Positions 19,011 to 25,625 of a stretch of 64,000 nt of DNA are shown here, piece after piece. Position numbers and translations under genes: made by a program. The notes under the pieces were generated by a model, which was not told the origin of the DNA, did no database searches, and saw only the letters and a list, made by a program, of their open reading frames with translations. The stretch's first letter is position 1. Every line of letters starts with the position of its first letter. The stretch comes from Gimesia aquarii (GTDB lineage Bacteria; Planctomycetota; Planctomycetia; Planctomycetales; Planctomycetaceae): contig NZ_CP037920.1 in NCBI RefSeq assembly GCF_007748195.1, positions 186,001 through 250,000 of the forward strand. The letters are read 5' to 3'.

Positions 19011-20282
19011 ATGTCTGAGTTACTAGAAGAGAAAGTAAAGTCTTTGTCATCAAACATCGAAGATTTAGTGAAAAGTGTCGACCAGTTAAACAGCCCTGAT
19101 ATGAGTGGAATTCATCATGACACACAGGGCAGACTTACTAGTTACTGGGAAGCCGAAGATAATCAAACACCGCAATTTTCATTAAGTAAATCCCACGTTA
19201 AAAACTTCCGAACTTTTCCAACTGGGTATAAGCCTTTTTCTCAATTCAACTCTTTTGGAGAATTTATTCGATGTGGTTTTAAGGACCGAAGTGAAGTGAT
19301 TGCGAAGACAAAAAAATCTTGGGGTATGTGTAAGGCGATTCAAGGTATGTCAGAAATTGTAGGCGCTGATGGAGGTATCTCTGTTTTACCAGAATTTCAT
19401 CAGGAGATACTGACTCGCATCTATCAAAATGACATTTTCAGCCGGACAGACCATTATCAAGTGGCTGGGAATAATATGACATTCCCGACTGATTCTGAAA
19501 CCAGTCGTGCCAATGGATCACGCGCTGGAGGTTTACGTGCTTATTGGGTTGGAGAAGGTGATCCACTAACTGGAAATTCACCGAAACTAGGCGAAGCGAC
19601 ACTAAAACTACATAAATTAGCAGTGTTAGTTTATTTGACTGAAGAATTAATAAATGACAATGGAATGGCACTCGAATCCTATGTCAATAAAAAAGTAACT
19701 GAAGAAATAGAGTTTACTTTGGGTGAGTCGATCTTTAATGGAAACGGAGTGGGGAAACCTTTAGGGGTTATGCAGTCAGCGGCACGTGTAACAGTTCCAA
19801 AAGAAGCAGGGCAAGCAGCCAATACGATTGTAGCTGAAAATGTCCTGAATATGTGGAGTAGACTAAAAGCTTCTTCGAGACTGAATGCAGCCTGGTTTAT
19901 TAACCAGGACACAGAACCTCAACTCCATCAAATGAGTTTGGGAGTATCTACAGCTGGTGGTCAATTAGTTTATATGCCACCAACAGGTTTGTCAGGTGCT
20001 CCCTATGCAACTTTGATGGGGCGTCCAGTAATTCCAACGGAGTTTAACGAAACATTGGGAACAGAAGGAGATATTCTACTAGCTAGTCTCGATGATTATA
20101 TCACTATCAGTAAGGGGGGAATCGAACAGGCAGAGTCAATGCATGTCGAGTTTCTTACTGATCAGTTAGCTTTACGTTTCATCATGCGTATTGATGGAAA
20201 ACCTTGGGAAACTCAACCATTAACACCTTATAAAGGCACTGCCACTCAGTCTAGTTTTGTCACTCTGGCTACCCGTGCATAG
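19011..20282 (+). CDS. HK97-fold major capsid protein
   Basis: From the ATG at 19011 (AGAAAG upstream) the protein has 423 residues. The N-terminal 30 residues form an acidic coiled coil (LLEEKVKSLSSNIEDLVKSV), like an HK97 delta scaffold domain. The shell domain follows, with GADGGISVLPEFHQEILTRIY, LAVLVYLTEELINDNGMALES and FNGNGVGKPLGVMQSAARVTV, the last two typical of HK97 major capsid proteins. An ATG at 18900, right after the protease stop, would add 37 basic residues and is less likely. It forms the icosahedral shell. The catalytic Lys of HK97 cross-linking cannot be assigned by eye. Confidence 0.9.
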   Translation: MSELLEEKVKSLSSNIEDLVKSVDQLNSPDMSGIHHDTQGRLTSYWEAEDNQTPQFSLSKSHVKNFRTFPTGYKPFSQFNSFGEFIRCGFKDRSEVIAKTKKSWGMCKAIQGMSEIVGADGGISVLPEFHQEILTRIYQNDIFSRTDHYQVAGNNMTFPTDSETSRANGSRAGGLRAYWVGEGDPLTGNSPKLGEATLKLHKLAVLVYLTEELINDNGMALESYVNKKVTEEIEFTLGESIFNGNGVGKPLGVMQSAARVTVPKEAGQAANTIVAENVLNMWSRLKASSRLNAAWFINQDTEPQLHQMSLGVSTAGGQLVYMPPTGLSGAPYATLMGRPVIPTEFNETLGTEGDILLASLDDYITISKGGIEQAESMHVEFLTDQLALRFIMRIDGKPWETQPLTPYKGTATQSSFVTLATRA

Positions 20283-20363
20283 TGACCAATAGCGGAGAGC
20301 AGCTATTCGCGCTTTATTTTTTCTTCCCAGAAGTTTAACCAAAAATGATAAGGAGATTATCCT

Positions 20364-20876
20364 ATGTTCAATAAAGAATTCCTCGAAAGTCACGATATCA
20401 TACCTGCTTTGATGCCCGCTGATTTATCAGCGGCAGCAAATACAGGGGATCGAGTAAATTTACAGAACTATGATCGATGTGTTTTTGTCTTATTGGCTTC
20501 GATTGGAACTGCAGGTGATGATCCCGTGATTTCCGCACAACAGCACGATGCCGCATCTTCTGGTAATTCGAAGGCGCTCAATTTTACGCGCATACGGCAT
20601 AAAGTTGGGGCAACGGGAATCGATGCAGTTGGGCAATTTACTTTGGTAGAACAATCGGAATCGGATAGTTATGACACTACTACCGTCGATGGCGCAGAAA
20701 ATGAAGCCATGATTGTCATTGAAGTCCTAGCTGAAGACTTAGATTCAGAAAACGGTTACACATTTGTTTCATTTAATGTTTCTGATGTTGGCTTGAACTC
20801 ACAGTTGGGAGCAGGATTTTATATTTTACAAGGAGCAGGTTATGTAAATGAAATCAAACAGTCGGCCCTCACGTAG
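20364..20876 (+). CDS. Putative head decoration/minor head protein
   Basis: 170 residues with a strong AAGGAG ribosome-binding site. I do not recognise a named family with certainty. The sequence is acidic, beta-rich and lacks membrane segments. It starts FNKEFLESHDIIPALMPADLSAAANTGDRVNLQNYDRC and carries a QNYDRCVFVLLASIGTAGDDPVISAQQ stretch that resembles capsid-associated proteins placed just after the capsid gene in planctomycete prophages. Position between capsid and connector genes suggests a decoration or head-stabilising role. It overlaps the longest form of the next gene by 29 bases. Confidence 0.55.
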   Translation: MFNKEFLESHDIIPALMPADLSAAANTGDRVNLQNYDRCVFVLLASIGTAGDDPVISAQQHDAASSGNSKALNFTRIRHKVGATGIDAVGQFTLVEQSESDSYDTTTVDGAENEAMIVIEVLAEDLDSENGYTFVSFNVSDVGLNSQLGAGFYILQGAGYVNEIKQSALT

Positions 20877-20919
20877 AACAGTTGTATTTTCTGTTCCCCA
20901 TTTTTTATCAGGAATCAAT

Positions 20920-21123
20920 ATGATGAATCAGAGAATAAAACAATCAGGAAAAACAGCACAAATTAATTCGATGGCAGAACAGATATTCCTCCGAATGTGT
21001 ACCACAGCACAGCATGGTTTTGATGCATCGCACTACGTAAGAAGATCTTACGAACTTGCAAAAGCCTTCTATCAAAATATTGATAAAGTAAAAACATCAT
21101 CAGATAGCGGTGAAAAAAAATAG
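20920..21123 (+). CDS. Small hypothetical phage protein
   Basis: About 67 residues from the ATG at 20920, which has AGGA 6 bases upstream; an ATG at 20848 would overlap the previous gene. The protein is helical and basic, with AEQIFLRMCTTAQHGFDASHYVRRSYELAKAFYQ. No family is recognised. It lies between the decoration-like and connector genes in the head module. Confidence 0.5.
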   Translation: MMNQRIKQSGKTAQINSMAEQIFLRMCTTAQHGFDASHYVRRSYELAKAFYQNIDKVKTSSDSGEKK

Positions 21124-21214
21124 ACAAAAAATAATCCAGACCAAGCTTTGATTATTAAGAATTGGTTCACATCGTAAGCGATAGTTAGAACTCGTATGGA
21201 GAAACTGATTGAAG

Positions 21215-21877
21215 ATGGCACTCACTTCTAGAGCGAACATCAAAACAATGATTGGCGTTGGTGATACTTCACTCGATAACGTGATCGATTTGTTGATACC
21301 TCAGGCTGATGCCATTATCAAAGGATATCTTCAGCGAGATGTTGAACAGGTGACTTATACTGAATTTTATAATGGGACAGGTAATCAGGCCCTCATCTTA
21401 AACCAAGCACCCGTCCAAGAGATCATTTCGGTTCACGAAGATCGAGATGGTTATTATGGGGATGGCATGGATGCTTTCCCCGCGTCTGCAGCTTTGACTC
21501 AGGGGATCGACTTTGTGTTAAGAAAAGACGAAATCACAGTGGCTACAGTAAGTAAGAGTGGCATTCTCTATCGTATTGGTAAGACCTGGTTTCGGCCTCG
21601 TTATCGACAACACAGACAGCTTTCCAATGCTCCCGGAATAGGAATCGGTAATATTAAAGTCTCATACATTGCGGGTTGGTCTGTTGTACCTACAGATATT
21701 CAGTTTGCGGCAAACAAACTTGTGATCTCCATGCTTGAGTCCCGTAGTAAAGCAGGACGATTACAGTCTGAGAACATTGAGGATTACTCATACAGACTTG
21801 CAAATGGAGAAGATGAAGTACAAGCATTAGATTCAGTCAAAACATCACTGGCTCGATATAAGAGGATTGTGATCTGA
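21215..21877 (+). CDS. Head-tail connector protein (HK97 gp6-like)
   Basis: 220 residues with the helical bundle of gp6-like connectors: NIKTMIGVGDTSLDNVIDLLIPQADAIIKGYLQRD at the N-terminus, a beta insertion (TEFYNGTGNQALILNQAPVQEI) and a C-terminal helix pair after VPTDIQFAANKLV. Such proteins form the ring under the portal. The insertion with NGTG...LILNQAPV is typical of this family (Phage_connect/DUF3168 neighbourhood). I use the ATG at 21215; a TTG at 21209 is open. Its stop overlaps the next start (ATGATGG region), indicating coupling. Confidence 0.8.
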   Translation: MALTSRANIKTMIGVGDTSLDNVIDLLIPQADAIIKGYLQRDVEQVTYTEFYNGTGNQALILNQAPVQEIISVHEDRDGYYGDGMDAFPASAALTQGIDFVLRKDEITVATVSKSGILYRIGKTWFRPRYRQHRQLSNAPGIGIGNIKVSYIAGWSVVPTDIQFAANKLVISMLESRSKAGRLQSENIEDYSYRLANGEDEVQALDSVKTSLARYKRIVI

Positions 21878-22218
21878 TGGTAATAGTAGAGCAGCTAAAA
21901 AACTTGTATTTGAAAATGCCAGGTACAGAGCCCGTGACTGTAACGACCAAACGAGGTGTGAATCAGGATATTACTGAGACTCAATCAGTTTCCCACGCTT
22001 GGCAGAGAGCAATCTCTCGTGATGATGTGACAAATGGCGTGGTAAATTCAGTTGTAGAATCCATTGTGTGGAATATTCCCGACATTTTACTGGTTGGAAA
22101 AAAAATTGAAACAGGAGACACGATTACAGATTCAAATAGTGCGGTTTGGACCGTGTTGTCTATTGATCTAGTGCGGCTGCGAACTCATTGGCGTTGTATT
22201 TGTCGGAGAGAAAAATAA
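21877..22218 (+). CDS. Putative head closure / head-tail joining protein
   Basis: 113 residues, overlapping the connector stop by one base and the next start by one base (TAATG). The small beta-rich protein has VVESIVWNIPDILLVGKKIETGDTITDSNSAVWTVLSIDL, a pattern close to head-tail joining/stopper proteins, which carry a beta-barrel with a D-x-I/V-x-xxG-x-xW-xV motif. It would plug the portal channel after packaging. Assignment rests on synteny and this motif. Confidence 0.6.
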   Translation: MVIVEQLKNLYLKMPGTEPVTVTTKRGVNQDITETQSVSHAWQRAISRDDVTNGVVNSVVESIVWNIPDILLVGKKIETGDTITDSNSAVWTVLSIDLVRLRTHWRCICRREK

Positions 22219-22670
22219 TGCCTGCGATTCTTGAGAATATTCTGACAACAGTACAAGCCGAGATTCAGGCTCTCAATCTGACAGATATACCGGATAGTCA
22301 CATATATTTACAGAAGGTACCGACTACCAGAGATTTTACAAGTAATGACTTTCCGGCAATTTTAATTACTCCGATGGGGGTGCCAAAAATAAACCCACAA
22401 GAAGGTACGAATTTACGAGATCAAATCGAATACCCGATCGGGGTTTTTATGGTGGATAACGATAATCAGAACCAAACAATCAACCGGGATAAATACCTGA
22501 CCTGGTATGAACAGATAATGAAAAAATTCCGCACACCACGATTGGCTGGTGTGAGTTCAATCGTAAACAGTTTTGTTGCACCTGGGACCGTCGTCGATCA
22601 GGACTGGTTTCAAGTCGGAGAATATCATGCTGGTTTAACCCTGTGGTTTATTAGTTGGGAGACGAGATAA
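22218..22670 (+). CDS. Putative tail terminator / neck protein
   Basis: 150 residues from the ATG at 22218, with GGAGAG about 8 bases upstream; a longer frame from 22188 lacks such a site. The protein alternates helices and strands: ILENILTTVQAEIQALNLTDI, DFPAILITPMGV, and late GEYHAGLTLWFISWE. Order and size match gpU/tail-terminator or minor tail proteins that cap the tail tube. No family could be fixed by eye. Confidence 0.5.
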   Translation: MPAILENILTTVQAEIQALNLTDIPDSHIYLQKVPTTRDFTSNDFPAILITPMGVPKINPQEGTNLRDQIEYPIGVFMVDNDNQNQTINRDKYLTWYEQIMKKFRTPRLAGVSSIVNSFVAPGTVVDQDWFQVGEYHAGLTLWFISWETR

Positions 22671-22955
22671 ATGAATAAAGAAGAAAAACAGGAAATCTCA
22701 ATATATGAAGTGCCCGTCATTTCGGTGCACACGGCTTATGGTCGGTTAATGTTCAAGACGGAGGATGAAGAGAAAGCGCTTGAGTTGTATGCTGAGTCTA
22801 TGGGCTGGAGCCTCGATAAATTGAAGATTTTAAAACCCACGGTCAAAGCAGAGAAAGTTGTTCGGCCATGCCTAAAGAAATCAGAATCGAGGAATTATCC
22901 AGATTCCTCAACGAAACAGTCAACGTTACCAAGCAGCCCCAAAGCAAGCATGTGA
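22671..22955 (+). CDS. Small hypothetical tail-region protein
   Basis: 94 residues with no recognised family. Residues 1-66 look ordinary (VISVHTAYGRLMFKTEDEEK, then a short helix). The last 28 residues are Ser/Lys/Pro-rich and are encoded entirely within the start of the next gene in another frame, so they are probably an extension created by loss of an earlier stop. The protein lies directly after the neck gene without a gap. Confidence 0.5.
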   Translation: MNKEEKQEISIYEVPVISVHTAYGRLMFKTEDEEKALELYAESMGWSLDKLKILKPTVKAEKVVRPCLKKSESRNYPDSSTKQSTLPSSPKASM

Positions 22956-23320
22956 TGACTGAGATTATTGAGCAGTCGAAAGAGCAAATCAGGATCGGTT
23001 TTGAATCTGGAACAGCTCCTGATGGTTCGAAATGGTTGCCGTTAAAGTATCCCAGACCGCCACACAGGAATCAGAACAATAAGCCGTTGATTGATACGGA
23101 GACTTTGATGGATAGTGTGACGGTCAACCACGAGGAACACGTTGAAGGAGTCACAAATGAGGCACTGACATTGGGAACTTATGTTGAATATGCGGGAGTT
23201 CATCAGGAAGGCTCAGGGAATATTCCTCAGCGTCAATTCTTGGGATTCAATAAAAAAGTAATGGATCATGCCACGGAAACGGTGGCTGATCATGTAATCA
23301 ACCAAATCGATATCATATGA
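22868..23320 (+). CDS. Phage virion morphogenesis protein (gpS/gpG-like)
   Basis: 150 residues fitting the phage virion morphogenesis family (P2 gpS/Mu gpG type). Visible marks: FESGTAPDGSKWLPLKYPRP, KPLIDTETLMDSV, YVEYAGVHQEGSGNIPQRQFLGF; the family signature is a sPdGxxWxpL segment followed by YxxxHQxG and iPqRxFLG. The family takes part in tail completion and head-tail joining. It overlaps the previous gene by 88 bases. The gene stops 10 bases before the tail tube gene. Confidence 0.82.
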   Translation: MPKEIRIEELSRFLNETVNVTKQPQSKHVMTEIIEQSKEQIRIGFESGTAPDGSKWLPLKYPRPPHRNQNNKPLIDTETLMDSVTVNHEEHVEGVTNEALTLGTYVEYAGVHQEGSGNIPQRQFLGFNKKVMDHATETVADHVINQIDII

Positions 23321-23330
23321 GGTTTTAATC

Positions 23331-24230
23331 ATGACAACTCCATCTATCGGAACACTGGGTGTAATGGCCTTCGATACTGCACTGCCCTTCGACGGGAGCT
23401 CTATTGCACTTGAGATTATTCTTCCAGAATCCTTAAAAGAGACTGCCGAAATCATCCAGACAAGTGGATTGACTGGTACGGTGGAGCAAAACAAGGAACG
23501 CACACGTGAAGGTCTCAAACGAATTAGTGGTTCGGTCAAGTTAGCTTGCTCTCGACTCATGTTGGATACTCTGCTTCCTTACATCTGTGGTACCGCTGAG
23601 GCTGCGAATGTATTCATCCTGGCTGATACGATACCTGAGTTTTACCTTATGATTGATCGAGGGGCGAAAGTCTTTACCTATTCAGGGTGTCGGATAGCGA
23701 AAGCAACGTTCTCAGGTACAAAAGGTGATTTTCTCTTTCTAGACCTCGAGATCGAGGCGGAAACGGAAACAGTTGGAAATGCTGGGACTTATCCTGCATT
23801 GACGGTACCCACTGAGAAACCGTACCTGTTTGCCGATGGTATTCTGACTCTTCAAGGCAGTACTCGTGTGTTTGAAAACTTCAGTTTGACGATTGAGAAT
23901 CAACTCAATACGGAATTGTTCGGTAACAATCTCACTCGATACGACATCCCACTGGTCAATCGAGTGATCACGTTAGCCACCGATCATCCGTGGGATACGG
24001 ACAACACAGACCTGATCAAGCAGGATCTTAATGGAGCAGCCGGCACGCTGGTCTTTACCAATTCTACGGTAGTGACAGATGTGTTGACTTTCGCAATGGC
24101 GGCCATTCAGTATGCAAATGTGTCACCAACACTACCAGGCAAAGATGTAGTGAACTTACCGCTCGAAGGAATGGTAAAAAGTTCTGGTACTACAAAACCG
24201 TTGATCATCACCAACGCTCACGCGGTTTGA
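23331..24230 (+). CDS. Phage tail tube protein
   Basis: 299 residues, beta-rich, no membrane segments, a GAGG ribosome-binding site. Position directly upstream of the frameshifted tail chaperone, size and the two-fold beta layout (residues 15-140 and 165-290, each with a strand ending in phrases such as SGSVKLACSRLMLDTLLPYICG or GTLVFTNSTVVTDVLTFAM) point to the major tail tube subunit of a siphovirus-like tail. No contractile sheath gene is present next to it, which supports a non-contractile tail. The assignment is inferred from synteny more than motif. Confidence 0.7.
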   Translation: MTTPSIGTLGVMAFDTALPFDGSSIALEIILPESLKETAEIIQTSGLTGTVEQNKERTREGLKRISGSVKLACSRLMLDTLLPYICGTAEAANVFILADTIPEFYLMIDRGAKVFTYSGCRIAKATFSGTKGDFLFLDLEIEAETETVGNAGTYPALTVPTEKPYLFADGILTLQGSTRVFENFSLTIENQLNTELFGNNLTRYDIPLVNRVITLATDHPWDTDNTDLIKQDLNGAAGTLVFTNSTVVTDVLTFAMAAIQYANVSPTLPGKDVVNLPLEGMVKSSGTTKPLIITNAHAV

Positions 24231-24372
24231 AGGAAATCTTATTTTCGTTTAGATCTGCCGCTTGATTGGGTAGAGCATTTTTTTAAGTGACTGATTCGGG
24301 TTTACCCTATTGACGAATAGTGCGGAATTTACACATGTCAGTTTTATCAATTACTGTTTTTAAAAAGGAATT

Positions 24373-24747
24373 ATGATGGCAACACGAGCATACATTGAAG
24401 ACGGGTATACTGAAGAAGGTTTTATAAAAGAAGTGCCAGGTATTCATGAGGAGGTACGATTCAAATTTCGTCCAGTACTGGCTTCGAAACAGAGAGAAAC
24501 TCTCGATCGTTGGCATGAAATTAAATCTGAAGTTAAATCGGAACGGATTAACAATTTGATTAAAGAGCAACTAGTCGAATGGGATCTGACCTTCAATAAG
24601 AAATTGCTTCCTATAGAAACTAAGATACTCGAACGATTGAAACAGCCTGTTGTAGATAGGATTTTTAACATCATCACATCCACCGATAAGAGTGATGAGG
24701 AATTAAAGAAAGTACTCAAACAAAGAGAGGAAGATGCAAAAAACTAG
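24373..24747 (+). CDS. Tail assembly chaperone, short form (lambda gpG-like)
   Basis: 124 residues, ATG with AAGGA upstream, highly charged and helical (VRFKFRPVLASKQRETLDRWHEI, VVDRIFNIITSTDKSDEELKKV). It sits between tail tube and tape measure genes, the canonical place of gpG-like tail assembly chaperones. Its last two codons AAA AAC form a -1 slippery heptamer with the preceding A, 1 base ahead of the stop at 24745. Most ribosomes would make this short form; a fraction would shift into the frame that continues to 25127, giving a 251-residue G-T fusion. It binds the tape measure protein and recruits tube subunits. Confidence 0.8.
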   Translation: MMATRAYIEDGYTEEGFIKEVPGIHEEVRFKFRPVLASKQRETLDRWHEIKSEVKSERINNLIKEQLVEWDLTFNKKLLPIETKILERLKQPVVDRIFNIITSTDKSDEELKKVLKQREEDAKN

Positions 24748-24779
24748 CGGATGGGGTGGAACTGATTTTGTTCCACCCC
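24738..24779 (+). promoter_or_regulatory. -1 programmed ribosomal frameshift site (slippery heptamer plus stem-loop)
   Basis: A AAA AAC at 24738-24744 is in the exact phase required (zero-frame codons AAA AAC, then TAG). A spacer of 8 bases (24745-24752) leads to a perfect 10-base stem, GGGGTGGAAC at 24753-24762 with GTTCCACCCC at 24770-24779 and a 7-base loop. After a -1 slip the next codons CTA GCG GAT GGG GTG enter the downstream open frame directly. This is the arrangement known for lambda-type G/GT tail chaperones. Confidence 0.9.
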
Positions 24780-25127
24780 GCGGTTGCGTTTCGCGATTGT
24801 AATCACTGCCTAAAATACATCTACGATGAAAAAACGGGGAAACCGAGGGAACGTCATGGAGAGTATTTTGAACGATTACAAACGGTGCCAGCTCCCTGCC
24901 AGAGAGGAGGCTGCCCGAAAGGAACTCCCGAGAATCCTAAGGTACTCAATTGTAAAAACTTGTTGGCTTACCAACATTGGAAAGAGTGTAAAGCAGTGAA
25001 TCAGTTCCCAGATGATTCGATTGTGAGGCAGAACGCAGCAATCATTCAGGAGATTCATGATCTCGCAGCAGATCGAAAACAGGCGATGCTATTTTCAGCA
25101 TTAGCGGGAGTAGGAGTCATAAGATAG
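24756..25127 (+). CDS. Tail assembly chaperone frameshift extension (gpT-like domain)
   Basis: This frame has no ATG of its own; a GTG at 24756 lies in the frameshift stem, so the protein is most likely made only as the C-terminal part of the G-T fusion (127 codons after the slip point at 24744). It contains CNHCLKYIYDEKTGKPRERHGEYFERL with CxxC, then CQRGGCPKGTPENP and several more Cys, suggesting a small metal-binding fold. The end, AAIIQEIHDLAADRKQAMLFSAL, is helical. The T domain of related chaperones contacts the tail tube protein. The cysteine pairs are unusual for a lambda gpT but occur in planctomycete prophages by my recollection. Confidence 0.75.
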   Translation: MELILFHPAVAFRDCNHCLKYIYDEKTGKPRERHGEYFERLQTVPAPCQRGGCPKGTPENPKVLNCKNLLAYQHWKECKAVNQFPDDSIVRQNAAIIQEIHDLAADRKQAMLFSALAGVGVIR

Positions 25128-25245
25128 ATCCGATTAGGAGCCCGGTCAGAATGTACTCGGTAGTTATCAAGAGAATAACAAGAAGCAGTGCGATGTTATC
25201 AGTCAGGGTCACATACTTGGCCAGTTTAATTTTTTGTTTAATCAT
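25117..25245 (-). CDS. Candidate 42-residue membrane micro-protein
   Basis: Minus-strand frame from ATG 25245 to TGA 25117, inside the plus-strand tail operon. It has a basic N-terminus (MIKQKIKLAKYV) and one strongly hydrophobic helix (IALLLVILLITTEYILTGLL), with GAAGG about 8 bases before the ATG. It follows another minus-strand micro-frame (25261-25359) by 15 bases. It could be a holin-like or regulatory membrane peptide, or a chance frame. It overlaps the chaperone extension end by 11 bases. Confidence 0.4.
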   Translation of the reverse strand: MIKQKIKLAKYVTLTDNIALLLVILLITTEYILTGLLIGSIL

Positions 25246-25260
25246 ATTGATGCCTTCGGC

Positions 25261-25359
25261 TCATTTAACCGCTTTCCTGTAGATAAAAGCGATAGGACTG
25301 ATCATGTTAGAAAGACCAAAATAAAATACGAGATATCTGATAGCGCCATCTAACATCAT
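25261..25359 (-). CDS. Candidate 32-residue hydrophobic micro-protein
   Basis: Minus-strand frame ATG 25359 to TGA 25261, encoding a short peptide with one hydrophobic stretch (AIRYLVFYFGLSNMISPIAF) and a basic end (YRKAVK). Its ribosome-binding site is weak. Interest comes from its tandem position before a second membrane micro-frame on the same strand. No family is recognised. Confidence 0.3.
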   Translation of the reverse strand: MMLDGAIRYLVFYFGLSNMISPIAFIYRKAVK

Positions 25360-25393
25360 TGAATAGATGGTTCTGGTGTTATTTTTTCTTAGC

Positions 25394-25486
25394 CTATTTT
25401 TCAGACACTTGATGAAGTAAATATTGTTCGGGAGTCATCTTTGCATATTTATTAGCATCTTCGAATTCTTTGCGTTGCCTGGTTTT
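25394..25486 (-). pseudogene. Possible remnant of a small minus-strand gene
   Basis: The minus strand reads RQRKEFEDANKYAKMTPEQY and a further HQVSEK before a TAG, with a protein-like charge pattern, but no start codon precedes it before an in-frame TAA at 25487-25489. It may be the 3' end of a decayed gene upstream of the two micro-frames. Confidence 0.3.
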
Positions 25487-25625
25487 TTAAGAGTCTCGAC
25501 AAGGACGAATCTGAAAACAAGAAAAGCTCCGCTTGATGAGGTGGTTGTCAAAGTAATCGCACTACCCGGAGCATAAAACTCGAAGCAAACAAATTAGGAA
25601 GATCACACTTTAGGAATATTTCATA

